DNA of 19,607 nt. Source: an uncultured Armatimonadota bacterium. Lineage in GTDB: Bacteria; Armatimonadota; Armatimonadia; Armatimonadales; Armatimonadaceae. The DNA is taken from positions 1-19,607 of the forward strand of contig CAIWTR010000417.1 in NCBI GenBank assembly GCA_903915615.1, read 5' to 3'. Shown one piece after another: positions 1 through 7,570 of the stretch (within the stretch, counting starts at the first letter, position 1; every line of letters begins with the position of its first letter). Position numbers and translations under genes: made by a program. The notes beneath the pieces were generated by a model. The model was not told where the DNA came from and made no database searches. It saw only the letters and a list, made by a program, of their open reading frames with translations.

Positions 1-133
1 CCCCGGTAAGTGCCAGCGGAAGGACAAGATGTCGCCAAGAAATCATTAGCAGCATCATAGGCGCCAATTGCCAGCATAGCATCTGAGCAACTTGAGAAAT
101 CTACTGGTAGAACATCACATATCTATGGCCAGC
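1..133. other. Left-edge segment, no gene assigned
   Basis: Short reading frames are open to the left edge on both strands. On the minus strand one could begin at an ATG at 75-77 (reads MLAIGAYDAANDFLATS...) and leave the window; no good Shine-Dalgarno precedes it. On the plus strand one enters from the edge and stops at TGA 84-86. Neither can be chosen on this length, and I recognise no family. The segment lies outside the duplication that starts at about 134. Confidence 0.2.
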
Positions 134-257
134 CACGCAACATTAAGCACAAGCGAACTTTGTACGCGTATTCGGGAGTACATTCCCGATCAGTTCCGAG
201 TAATCTCCGATATGAAATCGATACACACACCAGAGCGTGAACCGATCAGACAGTGCC

Positions 258-302
258 TTAAAGCAAAAAACGCACCGCAGGTACATAAAATACCTGCGGG
301 GC
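258..302 (-). terminator. Duplicated rho-independent terminator (unit 1 copy)
   Basis: Arms 272-283 and 291-302 form a 12-bp stem with one mismatch and a 7-nt loop. On the minus strand a GTTTTTTGCTTT tract follows (258-271). It matches the terminator at 497-540 and would act as a second stop for read-through. Confidence 0.7.
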
Positions 303-314
303 GTTCGATGAACG

Positions 315-371
315 TTACTCACTGCCGCTATAAAGACCAAGCAAGCCAAGGTTGAACGCCGGGTTGCTCCA
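315..371 (-). pseudogene. Orphan C-terminal tail of a paralogue of the 233-aa exported protein
   Basis: Read on the minus strand, 371 to 315 encodes W-S-N-P-A-F-N-L-G-L-L-G-L-Y-S-G-S-E and then TAA. The intact neighbour ends W-I-K-P-A-F-I-L-G-L-L-G-L-Y-S-G-S-R and then TAA, exactly 238 bp away. No homologous coding sequence lies upstream of the Trp codon in this copy, and no start is linked to the frame, so it is a gene remnant carried by the tandem duplication. Of 18 residues, 14 match, so divergence is moderate. An alternative is that the tail is a recurrent C-terminal motif of a paralogous family and the copy arose by recombination between family members. Confidence 0.7.
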
Positions 372-609
372 AGATCAAAATTCACCACAAGCGAGCCATG
401 AACGACTGTTGGGGAATACATTCCCTGTCAGCTCCGAGTAATCCACACTATAAAATGAATTCAGACACCGGAGTGTAAACCATTCAGTACTTGCCTTAAA
501 ACAAAAAACGCCCCGCAGGTACATTACATACCTGCGGGGCATTCAATCAACGTTAGCGACTGCCGCTATAAAGACCAAGCAAGCCAAGGATGAACGCCGG
601 CTTAATCCA
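372..609 (-). repeat. Diverged tandem duplication, unit 2 (238 bp)
   Basis: This is the second unit of the head-to-tail duplication. It includes the functional 3' end of the 233-aa gene (553-609), its terminator (497-540) and downstream DNA that runs into unit 1. Homology to unit 1 stops at the Trp codon 607-609; beyond it the gene's Asn/Lys-rich linker has no counterpart in the other copy. The two units are therefore a partial-gene plus terminator duplication and not two whole genes. Confidence 0.85.
497..540 (-). terminator. Rho-independent terminator of the large minus-strand operon
   Basis: Arms 510-521 (GCCCCGCAGGTA) and 529-540 form a perfect 12-bp stem with a 7-nt loop. On the minus strand the tract GTTTTTTGTTTT follows directly. 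It lies 13 nt past the stop of the 233-aa gene. It is the only hairpin in the 553-16008 cluster followed by a clear T-run, so it probably ends the whole operon. Confidence 0.9.
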
Positions 610-1254
610 GTTGTTACCCTTTTTCTTGTTTGACTTCACAGGCTTAGCATTTTCTACGATGGTGGATGCTGGATACAGTCCACCAATGGACTGTTCTGCA
701 CCAACGGTCATTGCTCGGGAAACGGCTTCTGCTTCCTGAAGCTTGGATGCAGTCCCAGCGGCTGCAATACCCTGCTGCTTGAAGTTGACGGTTCCGACTG
801 GTGCACCTGTCGAAGCCAAGTAGCGGTTGACGTTCAAGTTGAACGATGCCGTCCGGCTACCTGCATCAAACTTGTAGCTATCGACGAATACCTGAACAAA
901 CTCTGTAGCGCCGATGTTGACTGACATCTTCTTAGCCGCATCGCGATCATCAGCCGGTCCGTTGTCGACAACTTCCTTAGAGAACATCTGCTCTTCACGT
1001 GCACGCAGCATCGATGGAAGCTTACCAGAGTAAACAACGACGGATGCCCCGATACCTTTGAGGCGAGAACGAAGCGCCTCAACAACAGCAGCAGAGACCG
1101 ATTTTGCAGAATCACCTGCGCCATCAACGACTGCAGGGAAAACAACAACAGGACCGGTTGGCAACGGCTTGTTCTGTGCGGATGCTGGTTGACAAACAGC
1201 AACTGCTCCTACGATGGCGATACCGGCAATAAGACCGCGGGTATTCAATAGCAT
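553..1254 (-). CDS. Exported 233-aa protein, CsgG/LpoB-like fold suspected
   Basis: The signal peptide spans about residues 1-26 (basic N-terminus, hydrophobic core, PASAQ cleavage site). The mature part begins with a strand reading GPVVVFPAVVDGAGDS, then an alternating helix/strand pattern with an 'ATEFVQVFVDSYKFD' segment near the middle. This layout resembles small periplasmic proteins of the CsgG/LpoB/TolB-N superfamily, but that is a fold impression and not a motif match. There is no lipobox Cys. A Lys-rich linker (KSNKKKG) precedes a short hydrophobic tail, PAFILGLLGLYSGSR, whose last codons are duplicated at 315-371. The ATG at 1254 has AGAGGG about 9 nt upstream. It is the last gene of the putative operon, 58 bp after the 1001-aa gene and followed at once by the terminator. 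Its role is unknown; assembly factor or outer-membrane-associated accessory protein are possibilities. Confidence 0.75.
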   Translation of the reverse strand: MLLNTRGLIAGIAIVGAVAVCQPASAQNKPLPTGPVVVFPAVVDGAGDSAKSVSAAVVEALRSRLKGIGASVVVYSGKLPSMLRAREEQMFSKEVVDNGPADDRDAAKKMSVNIGATEFVQVFVDSYKFDAGSRTASFNLNVNRYLASTGAPVGTVNFKQQGIAAAGTASKLQEAEAVSRAMTVGAEQSIGGLYPASTIVENAKPVKSNKKKGNNWIKPAFILGLLGLYSGSR

Positions 1255-1280
1255 TGGATTATCCCTCTATTAAACTAGTA

Positions 1281-1304
1281 ACCGGCACACCAAGATGTGC
1301 CGGT
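1281..1304 (-). other. Intercistronic hairpin without T-run
   Basis: Arms 1281-1289 (ACCGGCACA) and 1296-1304 form a perfect 9-bp stem with a 6-nt loop, 8 nt after the stop of the 1001-aa gene. On the minus strand the following sequence is TACTAGTTTAATAG, which is a weak T-tract. It may stabilise the upstream mRNA 3' end or give partial termination. Confidence 0.5.
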
Positions 1305-1312
1305 CAACATGA

Positions 1313-4300
1313 TTAGCGAACGACTGAGATCGTACGCGTCTCGGTTACAGATGATCCATCTGTTCCACGTACCGTTACGATGAGCTTATATGGACCAACC
1401 GGAACAGAAGAACCATCTGTATTCCGACCATTCCAAACCAGCTTAGCGGTATTTCCCGCCGTCGCACGTCCTGCAGCAATCGTCTGAATAGACTTGCCTG
1501 ACAGTGTAACAATCTGTGCGTCAACTTCAGCATCCTGTGTCAATCCGAGACGGTAAGAGTACGCACCGGAAGCACGTCCACCTGGCTCAGAACGGAGGTA
1601 GCTAACAGCGAGCTTACGTGTTGCATCGGTCGCAACCGCTACACGGAAACGTGTCACTGTCCCAGCTCTGAGAGATACCTTGATACCAGCGGCCGAGCGC
1701 AAGTCGGAGGTAACTCCGGTTTGCATATCCGTTATCGTCAGGCGCACGCGCTTCGGCAAGGAAGACATTCCTGGCCATTGAAGTACGCCTTCACCATCCT
1801 GATCGGACTCAACAACCAAGTTCCAAGACTGGGACTTGCCGTTCGGACGTACAACCTGAGCAAAACGCCCCTTGCCTGCATCATCAGCAATGCTGACAGA
1901 CACAAAGTCCTTGAACGCAGGTGGCTTAGGAACATCGGAGCTGGCCTTCGCATTGGCGCCAACACCAATCACTGCTGCTTCATCTACCCGACCATTAGGT
2001 CCAGCAAGACGGAACTTGAGGTTCCATGCATCCGCTGTTTGAACAACACGCGTCGCAGGCTCGGAACCTGCGGTTGTCTGTTGCACCAGGGATCCACGCA
2101 ATGTAGGAGTTGCGAACTGCAATACAGCCTTGGAGTTGCTGTAGATCCAGTAACCTTGCCATGGCTTCATCACATCCTGGAGGGATCCAAAGAAGTCATA
2201 ACCGCCGGTCGATGGATTGAAGTAGAAGATACTACCCTTCATCAAGCCGCCTGATACAGCCTCGCCAAAGGAGATGCTAACAAGGTCAGCATTGTTTTCG
2301 AGTGCAATCACACGAACGTACTTCAATGGGATGTCATACACATACGGGTTGGAAATCATGTTCCATCCACGCTCGACCGTAATCTGAACAGGTTGTGTGA
2401 TCGTCCCGGCTGTCGGAGCCTGAGCAGTGGTCGGCTGTGCACCCTTGAGGAACAGAGCACGCTTTCCATTACCGGTGATAATCGTCGGACGATAGAAGTA
2501 CGCCGTACCGGTCTCGAGCTTCGTCGAAACCTGCCACCGACCGCCACCACTTTCGAATCCAGTCGTATCTGGCGCCCACCGATAGAACGTCGGGTTCAGC
2601 TCTTCAGGACGATTCAAGCTGTTAACAATCGTATCGGGATTCCCGTTGTTCGAAAGGATTGGATCAAACTGGAACGGGAAACCAACCATTTGATAGACAT
2701 TTGGCTGAAGTTCGACAATAGGCACCGCAGGGATGTTGATTGTCCGGCTAACCGTTCGGCTAATGTTCAGTGGTTGACTAACCGAGAGAGATACCTGATA
2801 GGTCAGTGGACCAAACCGATCGCCTGTCGGCTCAACAAACCAGCTAGCAGAACCTTCTTGGTCACCCGAAATCTTACCAATACCATTTCCAGCGGTCGTA
2901 TCGACCAGCTTGGTAGGAACATCACGAGTACCAGAAGTAGGCACAGTGCCAAGTTTCAAACCACTAGGAAGGTTGAGCGAAAGCGACACTCCATTGAATG
3001 GAACATCAAATTCCGGATCACTAGCCTTCTGGCTATATGCGGAAGCAAAAACTTGGAACGGGTTTGGTGTAAGGAACTTAGCACCAATAGATGCAACAGT
3101 AGCACTCGTATTGCCAGCAACCGTTGGGTCAAGGGCAGCGGCAGAGTTGAACTGAAGCGCAGTCGGAGCTTCTGTACCGAGCACTAAGTCGTTTGCAAAC
3201 TGCTCCGTACTGGTACCAAGTCCGTAGTACGTAACAACTGTACGTGACTCACCAGGGCGAAGCACATAGCCGGTGTCACCACCAAAGTATGCAGCAACAG
3301 CCAATCCAGCAGAAAACTTCGTGTTGCGAGTTGTCTGCGGAAGATAGTTGTCCGTTGGTGCAGCCGCTTCACCAGCATACAAGTCAAAGGAATCAGCTAC
3401 CCAAACCTTGCTAGGTTCAGTTGCACCATTGCCACGCAGCAACCATCGCGAATGAAATGGAGGCGTCGTTACATCGTTCAAGTCCTTCTCAGCACGACGT
3501 CCGAAGACTTCGATCTGACTAGGAACCTTTGAACCATCGTAAACCGTGGTCTGGTTAGTAGCACCACGATCCGGATCAACATAATAGAGGTTGTTCTCTA
3601 CAGCACGTTGATTGATGGCATAACGGAGTCCAACGTTGTGCGCGATGGTGTCGTCATTAGTGATGGTCCACTCGATGCGCGCCGTCGAACGAAGTACCTT
3701 CACCGCAGTACGAATACGAATGACATCGTTCGCACCGACTGTGTACTCACTTGAAAGCACAGGCCCCGTAGTCGTTCTGTCAAAGAACGGAGGAGTCACT
3801 GCCTTCGCTGAGTCATAGCCAACGTTCGATGTTTCACCATCAACAATGGCTTGCAGATACGCCGGGTAGTCCAACGTCGACAGAAGCCCCAATGTACCAA
3901 CCCAGCTATTGGCGTATGGCCAAACAGACAGGATTCCTGATGCATCGTAATTATGCCCAGAAAGTGGCTGGTTGTTGTCAGCCGATGACTGCCGGGAACC
4001 GCCAGTGGTTCCAAACGACATTCGACCAGCAACGGTCAACGTGATACTTGGTGTTGATAGCGACAGCGTATTGATGTACCCCATCGAGACCAGGATGTGT
4101 TCGTTACCGATGTAGCCCCAGATTGCAGGAGTGGTCCCCTGTGCAGCTGGAAACGGATTAGGTACAGCAGGAATGGACGAGCCAACCCCACCTGTCGTGT
4201 CAGCCAATACAGGCGCGACGTTCCAAACACCTGCAAGGCCAAGACCTGCAACGATTGCTGCGAAGCGCTTAGCATTTCGAGTAGACCCGAAACTACGACC

Positions 4301-4318
4301 ATTCCAATCAATCGACAT
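1313..4318 (-). CDS. Exported 1001-aa modular beta protein with FlgD-Ig C-terminus
   Basis: The signal peptide spans about residues 1-39 with a long n-region, a hydrophobic core at 18-38 and cleavage after VLA. Residues 40-380 form a beta-rich domain in which an 'ARIEWTITNDDTIAHNVGLRY' stretch (about 213-233) and 'LRPGESRTVVTYYGLG' (353-368) suggest a jelly-roll or Ig-like fold; I cannot name a family. Residues 380-535 look like another Ig-like region. From about 540 comes the block shared with the peptidase and the 2045-aa protein: MVGFPF (544-549), TAYFYR, GWNMISNP (651-658), GYWIY (722-726), a KPP segment, then a FlgD-like Ig domain over the last ~85 residues with WNGR and PVGPYK, ending SVVR. 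The ATG at 4318 has AGAGGA 7 nt upstream. Four Pro/Gly-rich turns and no catalytic motif suggest a structural surface protein or adhesin. Confidence 0.85.
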   Translation of the reverse strand: MSIDWNGRSFGSTRNAKRFAAIVAGLGLAGVWNVAPVLADTTGGVGSSIPAVPNPFPAAQGTTPAIWGYIGNEHILVSMGYINTLSLSTPSITLTVAGRMSFGTTGGSRQSSADNNQPLSGHNYDASGILSVWPYANSWVGTLGLLSTLDYPAYLQAIVDGETSNVGYDSAKAVTPPFFDRTTTGPVLSSEYTVGANDVIRIRTAVKVLRSTARIEWTITNDDTIAHNVGLRYAINQRAVENNLYYVDPDRGATNQTTVYDGSKVPSQIEVFGRRAEKDLNDVTTPPFHSRWLLRGNGATEPSKVWVADSFDLYAGEAAAPTDNYLPQTTRNTKFSAGLAVAAYFGGDTGYVLRPGESRTVVTYYGLGTSTEQFANDLVLGTEAPTALQFNSAAALDPTVAGNTSATVASIGAKFLTPNPFQVFASAYSQKASDPEFDVPFNGVSLSLNLPSGLKLGTVPTSGTRDVPTKLVDTTAGNGIGKISGDQEGSASWFVEPTGDRFGPLTYQVSLSVSQPLNISRTVSRTINIPAVPIVELQPNVYQMVGFPFQFDPILSNNGNPDTIVNSLNRPEELNPTFYRWAPDTTGFESGGGRWQVSTKLETGTAYFYRPTIITGNGKRALFLKGAQPTTAQAPTAGTITQPVQITVERGWNMISNPYVYDIPLKYVRVIALENNADLVSISFGEAVSGGLMKGSIFYFNPSTGGYDFFGSLQDVMKPWQGYWIYSNSKAVLQFATPTLRGSLVQQTTAGSEPATRVVQTADAWNLKFRLAGPNGRVDEAAVIGVGANAKASSDVPKPPAFKDFVSVSIADDAGKGRFAQVVRPNGKSQSWNLVVESDQDGEGVLQWPGMSSLPKRVRLTITDMQTGVTSDLRSAAGIKVSLRAGTVTRFRVAVATDATRKLAVSYLRSEPGGRASGAYSYRLGLTQDAEVDAQIVTLSGKSIQTIAAGRATAGNTAKLVWNGRNTDGSSVPVGPYKLIVTVRGTDGSSVTETRTISVVR

Positions 4319-4380
4319 GGATGAATCCTCTTACATCATGCAAACAAACGATGTCAGCCACCATTAAAGGCAGATTCCAC

Positions 4381-7300
4381 CTAGCGGACAACTTGAACCA
4401 TTCTCTGGACGACCACCTGCTCGTTATCGCCGCCAACCACCTTGATCTCGAGGCGATAAGGACCCGCAGGAACAGCTGAGCCATCAGCCGCTTTACCATC
4501 CCAATGCATCGTAACATCGCCGCCACTTGCAGCCCTTGTTACACCCAAGGCATTTGAAACCACCTTGCCGGTAACTGTCGTCACAACAGCCGTCGCAGTC
4601 GCATCTTTTGTAGTGCTAAAGCGAACAGTGACACCACCAGTCGCACGGCTAGGAACCGTCCGGATACCAGTAACCGCCAATGGGCCAGATGAACCTGTTG
4701 GATCAGCAACAAATTGGAACTTGCGCGTAGAACCCGCTGCTCCAGAAACAAACTGAAGCTGACTCTTGTCTCCGGCCGATACACGTTGACCGGTAGCCAG
4801 ATCAACCACCGTCCATCGAACATTACGCCCATTGTTTCCGAGCTTATTCCACGACAACGTAACCATCTCGTTGTCCTTCATAGCAGAAACAGCGACTTTC
4901 CATGTCTTACGAGTTGCATCCGCTGAGCGAACATCGTACGCCAGGGAACGGCTTCCGCCGCTTTGCTCATCAAGAATCCGAACGTAAACATCACCACCAG
5001 CAGATGGTGGCTTTGTCACATCGTGCTGATCCGCACCAGACTTACCACTCTGCGCTACTGCGATGACGTTCTCAGCATCACGATCACCCTTAACAGATGC
5101 GCCGATCTTAAGACCATACTGAAGGCTACCCATCGCAGAGCGGCCAGCACCTTGGCTTGCAGACGGAGGCACTACAAGAGTCACATCACGGTACGTCCGC
5201 ACCCAATAACCTTGGAATGGCTCTAGCCGACCTGCAGGAGCCACAGAATAGCTGTAATCACCATTGATGTAGGACACCAGAACAGGAGAGATGTATCCAA
5301 GCTGGACAGCATCTCCCAGTGAATGAGCAACACCATCAGCTACAACACTCACAGCATTCCAGTCAACAGGGTAAAGGAATGGAGCACCAATCATGTTCCA
5401 ACCGCCATTACCCGCGTACACCTTGATACCAACGGAATCAAGAGCAAGTGGCGATGTCGCTGCAACACCAGGTGTCGGTAGCTGAGTCGTGTCAAGCACC
5501 GTCGGCCGGTCAATATTGAGCCAGTAACCATTACCAATCGGGCTAATAGACGCCGATGGATTGCTCTGTTCAAAGGTAATAGGCGTACCGGATGTGACCA
5601 ACCTTGCGGCGAATGGTCCGTTGATACCAACCATCGCTACATTGATTACACCATCCGCATAAGTCGAGTACTCTTGCTCACCGCTTGCACGCAGCGGGTT
5701 GTACCGAGCAACACTAAACGACGGAGCAAGTCCCAACAATGCACGCTCAGGTGTTCCAGAAGCAACGCTATTCAGCTTATATGGAACAGCAACCATGGAA
5801 CGACCACGTGGCAGAACCTTGTCAACTACGGTGATGAACTGGACATTCTTCTCAACTCCAGCTACCTTAACCACAATACGATACTGCCCTGCACCAAGAT
5901 TGACGCTCTCCGCTGGATCCCTTGGAACCTGAACCGTGAACGTCTTACCCTTAATGTCATTCAGACCCAATGTTGGAATATCGAAGTGACCGGAGCCGCT
6001 TCGTCCACCAACATAGGTCTTCAACGTTGAAGGAGTACGTCCAACAGTTTGGATCTCAACGGTAACATCCCCTTCGTTGATTGCAGGGGCTACAGCGCCG
6101 CTGCCTACAATCTTCGAAACACCAGACATCACTACTGACAGAGGTGCTTGATGGAAGTACGTCGTACCACGATCTGTACCATTGCCACCGACCAGCTCAA
6201 CAGAAGGATCCGGATCAGCGAACGGAAGGACTGCCGAATACGCATCCAAAATACCAGGACCATACTTCTTCAAGTCTGGACCATCAGCAGCAGCCTGTGC
6301 GGTAGACGCTAACGCATCATATACATTGGCAACCGGACACCCAGACGCAATCAACAACGCGGCCACACCAGCCACATGCGGAGACGCCATCGACGTACCA
6401 GCATATGCTTCGTACAGTGATCCGGGCACGGTACTAAGGACATCGTCGAGAAGGTTGCCATTCAGCGCACCACCAGGAGCAGCAATCTTCTTCTTATTGC
6501 CGCCAAAGTTCGAGTACGTCGAAAGCCTTCTGTTTGGAGCAACCGCTGTAACGTTGATTACAAACGGATAATCACTCGGGTAGTGCTGAGTCACATCATT
6601 GTCGAGAGCATCATTACCTGCGGCCGCAATGACAACCGTGTTGCCATTATACAAATCGCGGAAAGCAGATTCTTCTGTCGTCGATGATCCGTAACCGCCA
6701 AGGGAGAAGTTCGCTACATCAACGTTCTGCGTAATCAACCAGCGAACGGCCGTGATGATCTCAGCACTCGTAGTTCCACCGCTGGATCCGAACACACGCC
6801 CAGAGATGATTTTGACATCGAGTCCCTGTCGCTCCCAACCGGCGATTCCAGCAACACCTACATTGTTATTCGTCGACGCACCGATAGTACCGGCAACGTG
6901 CGTACCGTGACCCATTGTGTCGCCATTCGATGGCTCAGCAGTATGGAAGTCCTGTTGGACGACACGGGACAAACCTGAGACGGTTTTGAAATCTGGATGG
7001 TCAACTTGAACACCAGAGTCGATAACACCTACTTTGATCTGACGCTTGCCAGCCTGGATATTCCAAGCCTCCGGCATCCTAATCATGTCGTAATGCCATT
7101 GCTTTCCGTACTGGGCATCGTTCGGTGTGATCTTTTGACCACCCGGAGCCGTCTGCTTCGGAAAACGCAAGTAGTTCAAGTCAGCGGAGAGTGCTCCACC
7201 AGCTCGAAGGCTTGCAGCGATTTCAAGATCCGGAGCTAGGTTGGATGTCGAAGGCGTTGATTTATCACGACCAACGACACCAACCAGATAGTGCCCAGGA

Positions 7301-7488
7301 GAATATGCAAGCGGACGAATAACCTCACAACCAGACCCAGCAACAATTCGTGCTGCATCGGCTGCGGTCATAGACTCACTGAATCGAACAACGATTTCAC
7401 CAGGAACCGATTTTGCCTGCTGCGCCAACGTAGCGCTCGAGAGCGCACCGACGACAATGGTTCCTGCAAGTAGCTTGAGTAGTGACAT
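4381..7488 (-). CDS. Exported subtilisin-like (S8) serine peptidase, 1035 aa
   Basis: The N-terminus MSLLKLLAGTIVVGALSS..LAQQ is a signal peptide. An ATG 21 bp further upstream is in frame, but the Shine-Dalgarno GAGAAG lies between the two ATGs, so 7488 is preferred. Next comes a fervidolysin-type propeptide (PGEIVVRFSES, about 29-75). The catalytic domain (about 120-425) has Asp157 in VGVIDSG, His194 in GHGTHVAGT, oxyanion Asn292 in AAAGND and Ser366 in GTSMASPHVAG, so the triad is intact. Residues 425-560 are a beta linker. The C-terminal block shared with the 1001- and 2045-aa proteins follows: VAVPYK (~567), GYWLN (~654), GWNMIGAPF (~696), GYWV (~760), DVTKPP, then a FlgD-like Ig domain (HWDGK, PAGPYR) ending QVVR. 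It presumably acts outside the inner membrane and may process its co-transcribed neighbours; the substrate is inferred only from context. Confidence 0.95.
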   Translation of the reverse strand: MSLLKLLAGTIVVGALSSATLAQQAKSVPGEIVVRFSESMTAADAARIVAGSGCEVIRPLAYSPGHYLVGVVGRDKSTPSTSNLAPDLEIAASLRAGGALSADLNYLRFPKQTAPGGQKITPNDAQYGKQWHYDMIRMPEAWNIQAGKRQIKVGVIDSGVQVDHPDFKTVSGLSRVVQQDFHTAEPSNGDTMGHGTHVAGTIGASTNNNVGVAGIAGWERQGLDVKIISGRVFGSSGGTTSAEIITAVRWLITQNVDVANFSLGGYGSSTTEESAFRDLYNGNTVVIAAAGNDALDNDVTQHYPSDYPFVINVTAVAPNRRLSTYSNFGGNKKKIAAPGGALNGNLLDDVLSTVPGSLYEAYAGTSMASPHVAGVAALLIASGCPVANVYDALASTAQAAADGPDLKKYGPGILDAYSAVLPFADPDPSVELVGGNGTDRGTTYFHQAPLSVVMSGVSKIVGSGAVAPAINEGDVTVEIQTVGRTPSTLKTYVGGRSGSGHFDIPTLGLNDIKGKTFTVQVPRDPAESVNLGAGQYRIVVKVAGVEKNVQFITVVDKVLPRGRSMVAVPYKLNSVASGTPERALLGLAPSFSVARYNPLRASGEQEYSTYADGVINVAMVGINGPFAARLVTSGTPITFEQSNPSASISPIGNGYWLNIDRPTVLDTTQLPTPGVAATSPLALDSVGIKVYAGNGGWNMIGAPFLYPVDWNAVSVVADGVAHSLGDAVQLGYISPVLVSYINGDYSYSVAPAGRLEPFQGYWVRTYRDVTLVVPPSASQGAGRSAMGSLQYGLKIGASVKGDRDAENVIAVAQSGKSGADQHDVTKPPSAGGDVYVRILDEQSGGSRSLAYDVRSADATRKTWKVAVSAMKDNEMVTLSWNKLGNNGRNVRWTVVDLATGQRVSAGDKSQLQFVSGAAGSTRKFQFVADPTGSSGPLAVTGIRTVPSRATGGVTVRFSTTKDATATAVVTTVTGKVVSNALGVTRAASGGDVTMHWDGKAADGSAVPAGPYRLEIKVVGGDNEQVVVQRMVQVVR

Positions 7489-7538
7489 AGGGTCTTCTCG
7501 CTTACACAATTATCAAACTTACGAAGTCAGCTGAATTC

Positions 7539-7561
7539 CCGGAGAGGATGACCCTCTCCGG
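7539..7561 (-). other. Intercistronic hairpin after the CsgG-like gene
   Basis: Arms 7539-7547 (CCGGAGAGG) and 7553-7561 form a perfect 9-bp stem with a 5-nt loop, 9 nt after the stop of the 714-aa gene. No T-run follows on either strand, so termination is unlikely; RNA processing or 3'-end protection is more plausible. Confidence 0.5.
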
Positions 7562-7570
7562 TTACATCAA

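Larger units (their letters stand above)
134..371 (-). repeat. Diverged tandem duplication, unit 1 (238 bp)
   Basis: Aligning this segment with 372-609 at a constant offset of 238 gives no gaps. By hand count, 181-300 differs from 419-538 at about 25 of 120 positions, and 301-371 differs from 539-609 at about 10 of 71. A 30-nt run around 321-350 is identical. Similarity fades before about 148. Read on the minus strand the unit holds, in order, the last codons of a gene, its stop, a terminator and about 110 nt of downstream DNA. Confidence 0.85.

Noticed and set aside
143..421. Minus-strand 92-codon frame across the duplication
   Set aside because: It runs through the stop, terminator and junction of the repeat units in a frame different from the recognisable tail; it has no ribosome-binding site and no protein-like pattern.
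2393..3187. Plus-strand 264-codon frame
   Set aside because: It lies fully inside the 1001-aa gene, is Arg/Thr-rich with no domain pattern, and has no promoter or ribosome-binding site.
7489..7509. Seven-residue N-terminal extension of the peptidase
   Set aside because: The Shine-Dalgarno for the inner ATG lies within it, and the signal peptide starts at the inner Met.
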